This document shows, piece by piece, positions 19,101-26,464 of a stretch of DNA of 64,000 nt. Source of the stretch: Bacteroidota bacterium. Lineage in GTDB: Bacteria > Bacteroidota > Bacteroidia > Flavobacteriales_D > Sanyastnellaceae. The notes under the pieces are model-generated. The model did no database searches, was not told the DNA's origin, and saw only the letters and a program-made list of their open reading frames with translations. How positions within the stretch are numbered: position 1 is the first letter of the stretch; each line of letters begins with the position of its first letter. A program made the position numbers and the translations under genes. The stretch is taken from NCBI GenBank assembly GCA_027621555.1, contig JAQCBJ010000001.1, positions 1 to 64,000 of the forward strand, written 5' to 3'.

Positions 19101-19502
19101 ACAGCTACCGAAAACGACGGTTCATGCGAATTCGCCGAGGAATACTACGACTGCGATGGTGCTTGCTTGAATGACATTGACGGCGATGGAATTTGTGACG
19201 AGGTCGACGACGAGATTGAAGGCGACAACGTGGGTGACTTCGACGTCGTTCCTGCCTTGAACTTGTTCCCCAACCCCATGAGTCCCGAACACAGCATGGT
19301 GTACTTGTCTGGCTTGGACAACGACCAAACCCCCATCCGCGTCTTGGCCTCTGACGGTCGCGTCGCTTGGCAAGGCACGGGCATCGTGACGTCGCCCGGC
19401 GTGGTGGGTTACCCCATTCGAGAATCCATTTCACCAGGCACCTACTTCATCCAAGTAGGAACCTCCACTCCATCCGGAAACATCCCATTGATGGTCTGGT
19501 GA
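16110..19502 (+). CDS. secreted M43 (cytophagalysin-type) metalloprotease with Cys/Asp-rich repeat tail and T9SS type A domain
   Basis: The protein has 1130 residues. A signal peptide (cut near LPALSQS) precedes an M43 zinc metallopeptidase domain (about 65-335). The zinc motif HEMGHHLSLWH is at 240-250 and the Met-turn NYMDYTQ is at about 296-302. A CARDB-like beta domain (about 340-450) and a jelly-roll segment (about 455-560) follow. Residues of about 565-1035 are eight long units of about 50-70 residues built on GCNDxxACNYxxxATDNDGSC and DTDGDGICDELEV, rich in Cys and Asp. The last 80 residues (LFPNPMSPEHSMVYL) are a T9SS type A sorting domain. It should be a surface-bound or released protease; the repeat tail probably binds calcium. 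Confidence 0.9.
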   Translation: MRVSLSALLLLFFTFAALPALSQSEEECAAEAVHFAEVSASQSYARNFDAVREAVQRLQSQSNRNLDVYTIPVVVHVIHRGSAVGVEENISDEQILSAIEGLNDDFRKKPGTSGDGDGVDTFIQFEMAKRTPSDEPTNGILRVNGNSIPGFAEHGISNGADEDAADQSAVKSLTTWYGDDYINIFIVPEINGNDGGWGVQGFAFLGPTGDERDGIVVLYNAFGTVGELKPGRDLNKTITHEMGHHLSLWHTFSNTSSCTSETNCENQGDEVCDTPATLPNDMGCALPVCEGAQVENYMDYTQETCRSMFTEGQRTRMRGCLESVRSSLLESSGGLPVTERDLTVTGFSNIGESTCLPSVTPMAVVTNFGVATVDGFELTTTLNDNNAFKTIHQESILPGQSVEVTLPELALVADTNTLHMAVTLLGNEADDFSGNDSYNQSFVVTSSDFWTMTLNTDNWANEISWRIEDAAGEILMDGGNYEVGSNTYVEMGCIPVGCHTLIMEDDKGDGICALDWNADGVCDSGGSMVLTDAAGNELVVLDNTNNNYGSVGTWEVCASEASSLEGCSDANGNGICDDAEVSGCQDVAACNFTPGAISDNGSCTYAETHYDCDGHCLVDTDGDGVCDPLEIPGCDDSGACNFNASATDNNGTCEYTSCAGCTDVLGCNYDSSATISSGCDYPDTGYDCDGDCLNDVDGDGVCDEFEVPGCNDAEACNYDVLATNDDGSCELPEEFYTCEGTCVSDTDGDGICDELEVAGCDDDMACNYNAETTDAADCEYPDDYVDCDGNCVNDDDGDGVCNEFEIGGCTDLEACNFEASATDNDGTCEYPVEFYTCDGCIHDTDGDLVCDELEISGCQDIIASNYNAEATDPPAAGQECSYESGCTMPDACNYSPNATVADDESCFWAEEYYDCYGNCNTDADNDGVCDELEIGGCNDITACNYDAAATDNDGSCQYTEEFYNCDGTCINDSDSDGICDELEVAGCDDLEACNYDATATENDGSCEFAEEYYDCDGACLNDIDGDGICDEVDDEIEGDNVGDFDVVPALNLFPNPMSPEHSMVYLSGLDNDQTPIRVLASDGRVAWQGTGIVTSPGVVGYPIRESISPGTYFIQVGTSTPSGNIPLMVW
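17800..19215 (+). repeat. coding repeat array of Cys/Asp-rich EF-hand-like units in the M43 protease
   Basis: Eight degenerate protein-level units each combine a GC-D-ACNY-A-DNGSC block and a YDCDGxC-DxDGDGxCDE block. Units differ in length (about 150-210 bases) and at the DNA level, so the array is old. Each unit has four to six cysteines and a thrombospondin type 3-like DxDGDGxxD calcium loop. Confidence 0.8.
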
Positions 19503-19536
19503 TAGGGTTAGGTTCTGCCAGGAACCAAAGAAGAGG

Positions 19537-19567
19537 ACGGCCTGCGCTTCGTGCGCGGGCCGTTTTT
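19537..19567 (+). terminator. intrinsic terminator after the M43 protease gene
   Basis: GC-rich hairpin ACGGCCTGCGC-TTCG-TGCGCGGGCCGT followed by TTTTT, 35 bases after the stop codon. Confidence 0.85.
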
Positions 19568-19610
19568 CGTTTGTCCCGATTTCCCCATTTTTGCCCAAAC
19601 CTGCCTTACG

Positions 19611-20921
19611 ATGATGACCCCTCTCCTCTCCTCCTTGTTCCTGAGCGCTTTCCCCATCGCCAACGACGCGGTCGTCTTGGGGCTGCTCGCAGGGGCTCTC
19701 GGCCTCGTTTTCTACACGCACTCGCTGCCGCAATTCAAGAAGTTCTACACCTTCGTCCCTGCGCTGCTGATGTGCTATTTCATTCCGGCAGCCTTGAATT
19801 CAGTGGGCATTGTGAACGGAGAAGAAAGCAACTTGTACTTCGTGGCCTCGAGGTATTTGCTGCCAGCGAGCCTCATTTTGCTGTGCCTGTCCATCGATCT
19901 CAAGGGCATTTACAACTTAGGGCCCAAAGCCATCATCATGTTCTTCGCCGCCACCCTCGGAATCATCGTGGGCGGCCCCCTGGCTCTTTGGGTGGTGGGG
20001 CAATCGGACCCCTCAGTTCTCGGCGGAGATGCCCCTGATGCCTATTGGCGAGGGCTTTCAACCGTAGCCGGAAGTTGGATTGGTGGAGGGGCCAACCAGG
20101 CCGCCCTCAAAGAAATCTCGGACACCCTGGACAGCCAATTCAGCATCATGCTGATTGTCGATGTGTTTGTGGCCAACCTGTGGATGCCGTTCTTGTTGTT
20201 TGGTGCTGGCATTCGTGAAAAGATTGACGGTTGGTTGAACGCGGATGCCTCTGCAGTCAACGAGTTGCAAGACAAGGTCGAAAAGCTCCAGGCTGAAACT
20301 GCCCGAATCGCCAGCTTTCCGGATTGGATGGTCATCGTCGCCTTGGCTTTTGGCGGGGTTGCCCTTTCCCATGTCGTCGCCGACAACGCCTCCGTCGCGC
20401 TCTCCGACTGGCTCTCCGCAACGCTTTCGTCCAACCCTGACTCCCCTGCCATCTACCTATCGTCGGTCACCAAGGGATTCTTTTGGCTTGTCGTGACGGC
20501 CACAGCCATTGGCATCGCCCTCAGCTTCACCAAAGCGAAATCCTACGAAGGCGCGGGTGCGAGCAAAATGGGCTCCGTGTTCCTCTACATTCTCGTGGCG
20601 ACCATCGGAATGAAGATGGACATCGGGAGTTTGATTGAAAACTGGTCCATGTACGGCTCTGCAGTGTCCATCGGACTCTTGTGGATGCTGGTCCACATCG
20701 TGGTTCTTCTCGTGGTGGCCAAACTCATCAAGGCCCCCTTCTTCTTCGTCGCCGTTGGCTCCCAGGCCAACGTCGGTGGTGCTGCGTCGGCGCCTATCGT
20801 AGCTAGTGCCTTCTCGCCGGCTCTTGCTCCGGTGGGCGTGCTCCTCGCCGTTCTTGGCTACGCCGTAGGAACCATCGGCGCCATCGTTTGCATGGAATGG
20901 ATGCACCTGCTTTCGGTGTAA
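19611..20921 (+). CDS. DUF819 family integral membrane protein
   Basis: The protein has 436 residues with about 10-12 membrane helices. Family features include FYTFVPALLMCYFIPA and YLLPASLILLCLSIDL near the N terminus, SWIGGGANQAALKEI near residue 160, and VGSQANVGGAASAPIVA followed by PVGVLLAVLGYAVG near the C terminus. DUF819 members resemble transporters of the sodium/anion type with internal repeats, but no substrate is established. ATG 19611 is immediately followed by a second ATG (19614) that could serve instead. It stands between terminators and the convergent gene at 20971, so it is probably monocistronic. Confidence 0.88.
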   Translation: MMTPLLSSLFLSAFPIANDAVVLGLLAGALGLVFYTHSLPQFKKFYTFVPALLMCYFIPAALNSVGIVNGEESNLYFVASRYLLPASLILLCLSIDLKGIYNLGPKAIIMFFAATLGIIVGGPLALWVVGQSDPSVLGGDAPDAYWRGLSTVAGSWIGGGANQAALKEISDTLDSQFSIMLIVDVFVANLWMPFLLFGAGIREKIDGWLNADASAVNELQDKVEKLQAETARIASFPDWMVIVALAFGGVALSHVVADNASVALSDWLSATLSSNPDSPAIYLSSVTKGFFWLVVTATAIGIALSFTKAKSYEGAGASKMGSVFLYILVATIGMKMDIGSLIENWSMYGSAVSIGLLWMLVHIVVLLVVAKLIKAPFFFVAVGSQANVGGAASAPIVASAFSPALAPVGVLLAVLGYAVGTIGAIVCMEWMHLLSV

Positions 20922-20970
20922 GGAAAGCCCGCCGAATCTCATGGCTCGAGGGAAACCTAATTCATCCAGC

Positions 20971-22329
20971 TCACTCGAAGGAGTGAATGACGTACACGCT
21001 CCGGCGACGATCCTCTTGCGACTGCCTCCTCACAATAAGGTCCGCACCATGGAGAATCCGATATTCAGTATTGATTCGGTTGATGGACCGCGCACGTTGA
21101 GAGCGCAACGTTTCAGGCGACGACAAATGAGAAATGCCTAACAGTTCATCCAATTCCTCGGTTTCCAATTGCTTCCCCCCCTCCTTCATCAATTTCTCCG
21201 TCATGGGAGAGATGCGGGAGGCAACGGATTCATCTTGAGATTGACTTACCTCATCGTCTTTTTGGCGCCGTTTTGTGAGCAACCTCAGTAAGAACAGAGA
21301 AAGCACAGCGACAAGGCTCCATGGCAACCAGGTGGCCCTTGGTTGCATGCTTTGACCGCCCCCCTGGTTGGACTCCCTCGCATCAAAAGACGAATTCGCC
21401 GCTTTTGGGCGAATTGGCTGGGACGCATCCACGACGTTGAATTGACTTCCAAAACCAGGCCCAATTTGAGGCAAGACAAAGGACTTGCGCAGTCCGTTGT
21501 AGACGTGCCAAGCCGAGTCCGGTTGGACGAACGTCCTACGCCCGGGTTTGGGGTTCCAGCTCAAGAAGGAATTCAATTCTTTTAACCGATTGGGAAAAAC
21601 GTAAGCCACCATGTCATCCAAGGTGACTACGATCAATTCTCCTGCGTAGTTCCGAAGTACCCAATGGTCGCCCATCCCAAACCCTCCGTTCAGAGACCCT
21701 AACCTTGGGTCGACAATGCCTTTGACAGACCACTCACGCGAAGCCACATCCAATTCCCGGAGGATGTACTCCGAATTGCCGTATACACCTTGCTCCATCA
21801 TCTCCTCAAGCACGAAGTAGCTACCTCCCCTAGCATGTGCAATGCTCCGATCCACATCCCTGTCTTGGGGCTTGTCCCCAACAACCCCCAACAATTGCCA
21901 TGCCTGCTTCCCTCCCTCAAAACGGAGCAAATCAAAATGCTTACGCCATAGACCGTAGCCGCCGAGGCTATGAAGCTGATCTTGCCAAACCAAGCTTTCA
22001 CTGCCACCGTTGTAACCTTCAACCAGCGACACACTCAGATTGGAATCGAGCATGCCTCCTTCCACAACCCATCGCATGTCCCCATTGCTGTGAAAATAGA
22101 TTTTGCCCGAATCGGCATCCCGCGCAGCGATGACTTCTTTGGACGCTCCGTTGATGTCAAGAAGCACTCGGGCTTCAACCCACGAAGAATCACGCGTGCA
22201 TGCTTGAGCGAATTGAATGAAATCCTCGTTAAGACTAAATTCGTTGGGGTGATGCCAAGGTTGCTGCGCCACGGCAAATACCGACGCCAAGAAGAGTGAA
22301 AAAGCGAGTGGCCGCGCGAAAGCAATCAT
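20971..22329 (-). CDS. membrane-anchored protein with periplasmic domain and small C-terminal HTH-like segment
   Basis: The protein has 452 residues: a signal peptide (1-21, cut near AVAQQ), a periplasmic domain of about 310 residues rich in Trp, Gly and Asp with no recognised fold, one membrane helix (WLPWSLVAVLSLFLLRLL at about 334-351) and a cytoplasmic tail of 100 residues. The tail contains LETEELDELLGISHLSSPE followed by RSQRARSINRINTEY, which looks like a small helical, possibly DNA-binding, domain. A membrane-tethered regulator is one reading; it is not proven. Base composition is lower in GC than the neighbours. The upstream region holds GCGTTT-type repeats. Confidence 0.6.
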   Translation of the reverse strand: MIAFARPLAFSLFLASVFAVAQQPWHHPNEFSLNEDFIQFAQACTRDSSWVEARVLLDINGASKEVIAARDADSGKIYFHSNGDMRWVVEGGMLDSNLSVSLVEGYNGGSESLVWQDQLHSLGGYGLWRKHFDLLRFEGGKQAWQLLGVVGDKPQDRDVDRSIAHARGGSYFVLEEMMEQGVYGNSEYILRELDVASREWSVKGIVDPRLGSLNGGFGMGDHWVLRNYAGELIVVTLDDMVAYVFPNRLKELNSFLSWNPKPGRRTFVQPDSAWHVYNGLRKSFVLPQIGPGFGSQFNVVDASQPIRPKAANSSFDARESNQGGGQSMQPRATWLPWSLVAVLSLFLLRLLTKRRQKDDEVSQSQDESVASRISPMTEKLMKEGGKQLETEELDELLGISHLSSPETLRSQRARSINRINTEYRILHGADLIVRRQSQEDRRRSVYVIHSFE

Positions 22330-22486
22330 GCAGGCAAATCAACGTGGCAACGTAGTGAATAATGCGTTTCAACGCGTTTCAACGAGAATCAAACGCGTTT
22401 ACTGTCGACCGATGCTAAAATCTGAACGACAAACAGCGATATTTAATCGTCCACTTCGACGGGACCAACTTACACCAAACAACATT
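22330..22486. other. intergenic region with GCGTTTCAAC direct repeats and an AAACGCGTTT palindrome
   Basis: GCGTTTCAAC occurs twice in tandem (22364-22373 and 22374-22383). A perfect 10-base palindrome AAACGCGTTT follows at 22391-22400. They lie 35-70 bases upstream of the minus-strand gene starting at 22329, so they could be operator sites for it. No gene was found here. Confidence 0.45.
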
Positions 22487-22511
22487 CGGCTCCTTCGGGA
22501 GCCGTTTTTTT
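22487..22511 (+). terminator. hairpin terminator oriented for plus-strand transcription
   Basis: CGGCTCC-TTCG-GGAGCCG followed by seven T on the plus strand. Both neighbouring genes are on the minus strand, so this terminator has no obvious plus-strand gene. It may end an unannotated RNA or protect the ribA 3' end from opposing transcription. Confidence 0.7.
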
Positions 22512-22519
22512 GTTCGGCT

Positions 22520-23095
22520 TTAAGGCATGCGGAACTGACCTGCTTTGGATTTCGCTCTCAGGTAAGCCTCGTTGTGCGGATTGGCCTCGATTTCAAGCGG
22601 GATGACTTCAACCACTTTAATGCCCGCCTTGTTGAGGTCCTCGACCTTTTCTGGGTTGTTGGTCAAAAGACGAATGTCAGTCCAACCCAAGCTTTTCAAG
22701 ATGTCACCCGCAATGCCGAAATCCCTTCCGTCTCGTTGATGCCCAAGCGCCTCGTTTGCTTCGAATGTGTCCATCCCCTCGTCCTGCAAATTGTAAGCCT
22801 TGAGTTTTTCGATCAATCCAATTCCCCGCCCCTCTTGCCTAAGGTAGACCACTGCCCCCCCTTCCCTTGCGATCATCTCCAGGGACTTGTTCAATTGAGG
22901 TCCGCAGTCGCATTTCAAGGAGCCCACCACGTCACCCGTCCAACACTCCGAATGCACCCGCACGAGCGGAATCGCATTGTCCGCACAGGCGACCCGAAGA
23001 ACAAGATGAGGTTGGCTCTCCACTCCGCTCTCGAAGGCCAGGATTTCGAAGTTTCCTGACAAGGCAGGCAAAGACGCGGTCACCAAAGGCTTCAT
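22520..23095 (-). CDS. ribA: GTP cyclohydrolase II
   Basis: The protein has 191 residues, the normal size of stand-alone RibA. The zinc site HSECWTGDVVGSLKCDCGPQ has the C-x10-C-x-C pattern, and the catalytic block YLRQEGRGIGLIEKL, the DTFEANEALGHQRDGRDFGI segment and LLTNNPEKV are all intact. It opens the imidazole ring of GTP and releases pyrophosphate and formate, giving the pyrimidine precursor of riboflavin. An exact TATCTTTG box lies four bases upstream of the ATG. It matters because the RibA half of the RibBA fusion at 34 kb looks inactive, so this is probably the working copy. Confidence 0.95.
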   Translation of the reverse strand: MKPLVTASLPALSGNFEILAFESGVESQPHLVLRVACADNAIPLVRVHSECWTGDVVGSLKCDCGPQLNKSLEMIAREGGAVVYLRQEGRGIGLIEKLKAYNLQDEGMDTFEANEALGHQRDGRDFGIAGDILKSLGWTDIRLLTNNPEKVEDLNKAGIKVVEVIPLEIEANPHNEAYLRAKSKAGQFRMP

Positions 23096-23099
23096 GCGG

Positions 23100-23107
23100 C
23101 AAAGATA
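23100..23107 (-). promoter_or_regulatory. -7 box TATCTTTG for ribA
   Basis: Exact TAnnTTTG match on the minus strand, with four bases between it and the ribA ATG (23095). A leaderless or nearly leaderless transcript is predicted. Confidence 0.7.
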
Positions 23108-23121
23108 CCGTGAGGAGATGC

Positions 23122-23151
23122 AAAAAAGGGGAGCCCGAGGGCTCCCCTTTT
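23122..23151 (-). terminator. intrinsic terminator after the CBM-like repeat protein gene (works both ways)
   Basis: GGGGAGCCC / GGGCTCCCC hairpin with A and T runs on both sides. It lies 24 bases beyond the stop of the gene at 23175 and just before the ribA promoter, so it separates the two minus-strand units. Confidence 0.88.
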
Positions 23152-23174
23152 CAAGGTTGGTTGCAGGGTTTGGC

Positions 23175-26100
23175 TTACAAGCAAGTCAAACCAAACGTTG
23201 CCAAGAACGCGAGAAGGTCACCCGTCGTTACGGAACCGTCTCCATCCAAATCGGCTGCGCAGTCGTTGGTGGATTCGAACAAGCAAGAGTTGTCGTCGAC
23301 GTTTGCGATGGGGTTAAAGTTGCTGGCCGCGTCGTAGATGCAGCCATACACAATGGCCGTACCGCAGCTGCCGTCGTCCACAAGCGCATAAGGGTCGTAC
23401 TCCAAGAATGCAGGATCCGTGCAGCCTCCGGCTACAGGGCAAGCTTCGCAAGACTCCCAGCATACCGCATCGAGCACAACATCCGCGTCGAACGTCAACG
23501 TGCGGTTGGTGAATCCATCAATCGTGGAGGTGCAAGCTTCAATGCCTGCGATGCCAGCGAGTTCTTCCTGGTAATTCCATCCGTCGAGGGTGAACTTGTA
23601 CTCCACAGTACCTGGGTTCAAGGACAACGTCACTTCCCACACACCATCGCCGTCGGCATCGTCCATGGGATTGCAGGTGCCACACCATCCGTTGAAGCTG
23701 CCGTTGAGGAACACACCGCTGTAAGCATAGGCTTCGGCGTATTGGTTCATGTCCACTTTGAAAGTGACGTTGGCTGGCTCCACCTGGTCAGCACATGAGG
23801 TGCAGCTTCCAAACGTATCGTTGGTCGTCGAACCAGCTGCCACTTGACGGTTGGCGTAGCCAGCAAAATCCGTCACAGGCGCGCAATCCGCACCGTTCGC
23901 CATGTCGTCCACGAGTTGCTCCTGGTCGGTAAATCCGTCAATGCCGTATTTGTATTCCACGGTTCCCGTCAGATCTGCGATTTCAACACTGTAGACCCCG
24001 TCGCCGTCGGCATCAGTCAACACGTTGTATCCCTCTGCAGCGCACCAGCCGCACCACGGTCCCGTGACGAACACCTCCGTGAAGGTGGTCGAGCCATTCA
24101 CCGTTGCGCCAGCGCCGTCCACACAGCTCATGTCCACGTTGAAAATGGTGCTTCCACCACCCGTGGTGCCGCAAGCCTCGCACGAAGCATACACGTCAGA
24201 AATGTCGGCAGATCCCACCGTCCACAAACGGTTGGCGTAGGATGCACCGTCCGTGATTGGGGTGCAATCGCCCAAGCCAATGAGGTTTTCTTGGACGCCG
24301 TCCACAATCCAGAGGTATTCCATGTCGGCATCGGGTGCTGGATCGAAGGTCACTGACCACGTTCCGTCGCCGTTGTCCGTCGCAATTGGTCCTCCGGCAG
24401 GGTCCCAGCCCCAGAAAGGTCCGGTCAAGCGCACCTCCGTTGCAGCATCTCCGCAGAGATCCACAGTCGCCACCAAAGCGGCAGGAGCAGCCACACAGGC
24501 GTCGCAGCTGTTGAAGCACACCACAGGCAAGGTCTCTGCCACACCCGAACGCTCATGCAAGCGGTTCGAGCCGCCCACTCCGTTGTCCACACCGCATCCT
24601 GCGGTCACAAAATCGGCATTTTCTTCACCCGCGTAGTTCGCCACGCTATCCACCACGGCAAGTCCATTGTTGAACTTGTACTGGAACGAGGCAGGACCAC
24701 TGATGTTGACCGTAGCCGTCCAAATGCCGTCCGCATCAGCATCTTCCATCGCGATGGCACCGAACTGCCACGCTGGAGTCGTAAAGGAGCCAATCAAGAA
24801 CATGCCGGCTGAGTCCACTGTGATTTGCGAGGCATCGACTTGGAAAGTCACGTCCGCTGCGTCGGGATCGATCGCACAGGTTTCGGCACACTGGGCAAAG
24901 CAGCCTTGGGTAGCAATGGGAGCTCCGAGGGTCACCACTACGGAACGGTTGCCTCCGCAGTCCAGCTCCTCATAGCCGCCGTTGCCGTTTTGGTATTTGA
25001 ACTCGTAAGTAGCCGCTTCGAGAGACTTGGTGATGCTCCAAGAGCCGTCGCCGTTGTCCATCATCGCTTCAGGAGTCCATGCGTTCATTGCACCCGCGAG
25101 GTACATGCCGTCTGCAGCAACTGTAATGTTGTCCGTCAGCACCGTGAAAGTCACATCCTCTGTCGGGAGAGAAGTGCCGCAGGCCGTGCATGAACCGAAG
25201 CACACCACGTCCAACGTCGCGTCCGCCGTGCCCACCGTGTAGCCACGATTTCCATTCACTGCGCATGCCACAGGCACGCTTTCATCGAGGCCCCAGTTGG
25301 GTCCGTTGATGAACTTGTACTCCACTGCAGATCCTTCCGCAATCATCGCCGTGTATTCCCACACATCATCGCCATCCGCATCGGTCATCGCGGTCGCTCC
25401 TGCGCTCCAGCCCTGGAAGTTTCCGGCAATGAACACACCAATGGGGTTGGTCGTCTGCTCGGTCATGTCCACTTGGAACGTCACTGCGTGCTGCACTTCC
25501 ACACAAGCCTCGCAACTGTTCCAGCACACTGGATCCAACGTTTGGCTTGCGTACGCTGCCAAGGTGCGATTCGTAAAGCCGTCGAGGGTTGACGTGCATG
25601 ACTCACCGCCCGCAAATTCTTCTTGGGCCGTCCAACCGTCCACCGTGAATTTATACTCGATGGTGTCAGGAGCCACAGTCACAGTGATGTCGTAGATGCC
25701 GTCGCCGTCCGCGTCAGACATTGGAGCACAGGGACCGCACCATCCGTTGAAAGAACCGTTGAGGTTCACGTTGGTGTACGCTCCTGCGTATTGGCTCATG
25801 TCAACCTGGAAGGTGATGTCCACCGGGGGAGCGTCGTTGCAAACCCCGTCGCATGACCCGTAGTAGTCGTTGGCCACAGACCCCTCCTGAATTTGACGGT
25901 TTGCGTAACCGTTGAAGTCCGTCACAGGAGCGCACGTGGCGCCAGCAACCATGTCGTTGATCAAGTTTTCCTGATCGGCGAAACCGTTGATGGCGTATTT
26001 GTACTCGATGAGTCCCGTCACCGTGGAATCAAGAGTGACCGTGTAAATGCCGTCACCGTCGGTGTCGGTCATGGTGTTGTACACGTCGTTGGCGCACCAG

Positions 26101-26231
26101 CCGCACCAGGGACCCGTAACAAAGACATCTGTGAACCCAGCGGGGGCACAGGTCATGTCTACGTTGAACGTGGTTTGGGCTTGAGCCGCAAACGCGAACA
26201 ACGCAGAAAGAAGCATAAGAGAATAACGCAT
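23175..26231 (-). CDS. secreted protein of eight CBM20/48-like modules with dockerin-like C terminus
   Basis: The protein has 1018 residues. The start at 26231 (MRYSLMLLSALFAFAAQAQ) gives a clear signal peptide. Eight modules of about 100-115 residues follow, each starting TFQVDM-like and carrying GSFNGW, then PMSDADGDGIYD and EYKFTVDGW. This is the pattern of starch/glycogen-binding beta sandwiches (CBM20, CBM48, AMPK type). Modules 1-2 and 7-8 are near copies of each other. Several modules contain WCGPC or WCGWC in the ligand-loop region and end in CWxSCEAC. The protein ends DLDGDGSVTTGDLLAFLATFG, a dockerin-like calcium loop, instead of a T9SS tail. It probably binds alpha-glucan or a related polymer. 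An SLC45-like sugar transporter is the next gene upstream. Confidence 0.8.
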   Translation of the reverse strand: MRYSLMLLSALFAFAAQAQTTFNVDMTCAPAGFTDVFVTGPWCGWCANDVYNTMTDTDGDGIYTVTLDSTVTGLIEYKYAINGFADQENLINDMVAGATCAPVTDFNGYANRQIQEGSVANDYYGSCDGVCNDAPPVDITFQVDMSQYAGAYTNVNLNGSFNGWCGPCAPMSDADGDGIYDITVTVAPDTIEYKFTVDGWTAQEEFAGGESCTSTLDGFTNRTLAAYASQTLDPVCWNSCEACVEVQHAVTFQVDMTEQTTNPIGVFIAGNFQGWSAGATAMTDADGDDVWEYTAMIAEGSAVEYKFINGPNWGLDESVPVACAVNGNRGYTVGTADATLDVVCFGSCTACGTSLPTEDVTFTVLTDNITVAADGMYLAGAMNAWTPEAMMDNGDGSWSITKSLEAATYEFKYQNGNGGYEELDCGGNRSVVVTLGAPIATQGCFAQCAETCAIDPDAADVTFQVDASQITVDSAGMFLIGSFTTPAWQFGAIAMEDADADGIWTATVNISGPASFQYKFNNGLAVVDSVANYAGEENADFVTAGCGVDNGVGGSNRLHERSGVAETLPVVCFNSCDACVAAPAALVATVDLCGDAATEVRLTGPFWGWDPAGGPIATDNGDGTWSVTFDPAPDADMEYLWIVDGVQENLIGLGDCTPITDGASYANRLWTVGSADISDVYASCEACGTTGGGSTIFNVDMSCVDGAGATVNGSTTFTEVFVTGPWCGWCAAEGYNVLTDADGDGVYSVEIADLTGTVEYKYGIDGFTDQEQLVDDMANGADCAPVTDFAGYANRQVAAGSTTNDTFGSCTSCADQVEPANVTFKVDMNQYAEAYAYSGVFLNGSFNGWCGTCNPMDDADGDGVWEVTLSLNPGTVEYKFTLDGWNYQEELAGIAGIEACTSTIDGFTNRTLTFDADVVLDAVCWESCEACPVAGGCTDPAFLEYDPYALVDDGSCGTAIVYGCIYDAASNFNPIANVDDNSCLFESTNDCAADLDGDGSVTTGDLLAFLATFGLTCL

Positions 26232-26323
26232 GTGAGAAAGAAAAAGGGCTTTGAAATGGCTAGAGAGCATCACCCTGAATTTCGATGAGCTCCCAAAATC
26301 ACCGGATGAGGACGCATTTTCCT

Positions 26324-26331
26324 CAAATGTA
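26324..26331 (-). promoter_or_regulatory. possible -7 box TACATTTG for the CBM-like protein gene
   Basis: Exact TAnnTTTG match 92 bases upstream of the ATG on the minus strand, in an AT-rich stretch. This would give a normal 5' leader of about 85-90 bases, unlike the leaderless pattern elsewhere. Confidence 0.4.
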
Positions 26332-26464
26332 AAGATAACCCATTCTGTCGAATGTGTCAAACGAACACACCCGTGAATTGTGCACATGTGCCCTCCCCAC
26401 CTTCATTGAACCCACAAAACATATTTCGGCTTGCGGGAGCTGACCTATGGAGTTGGTCGTGAAA

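Noticed and set aside
23640-26130. WCGPC motifs suggesting thioredoxin domains
   Set aside because: The motif lies inside GSFNGWCGPC of CBM-like modules. No thioredoxin fold elements (cis-Pro, flanking helices) surround it.
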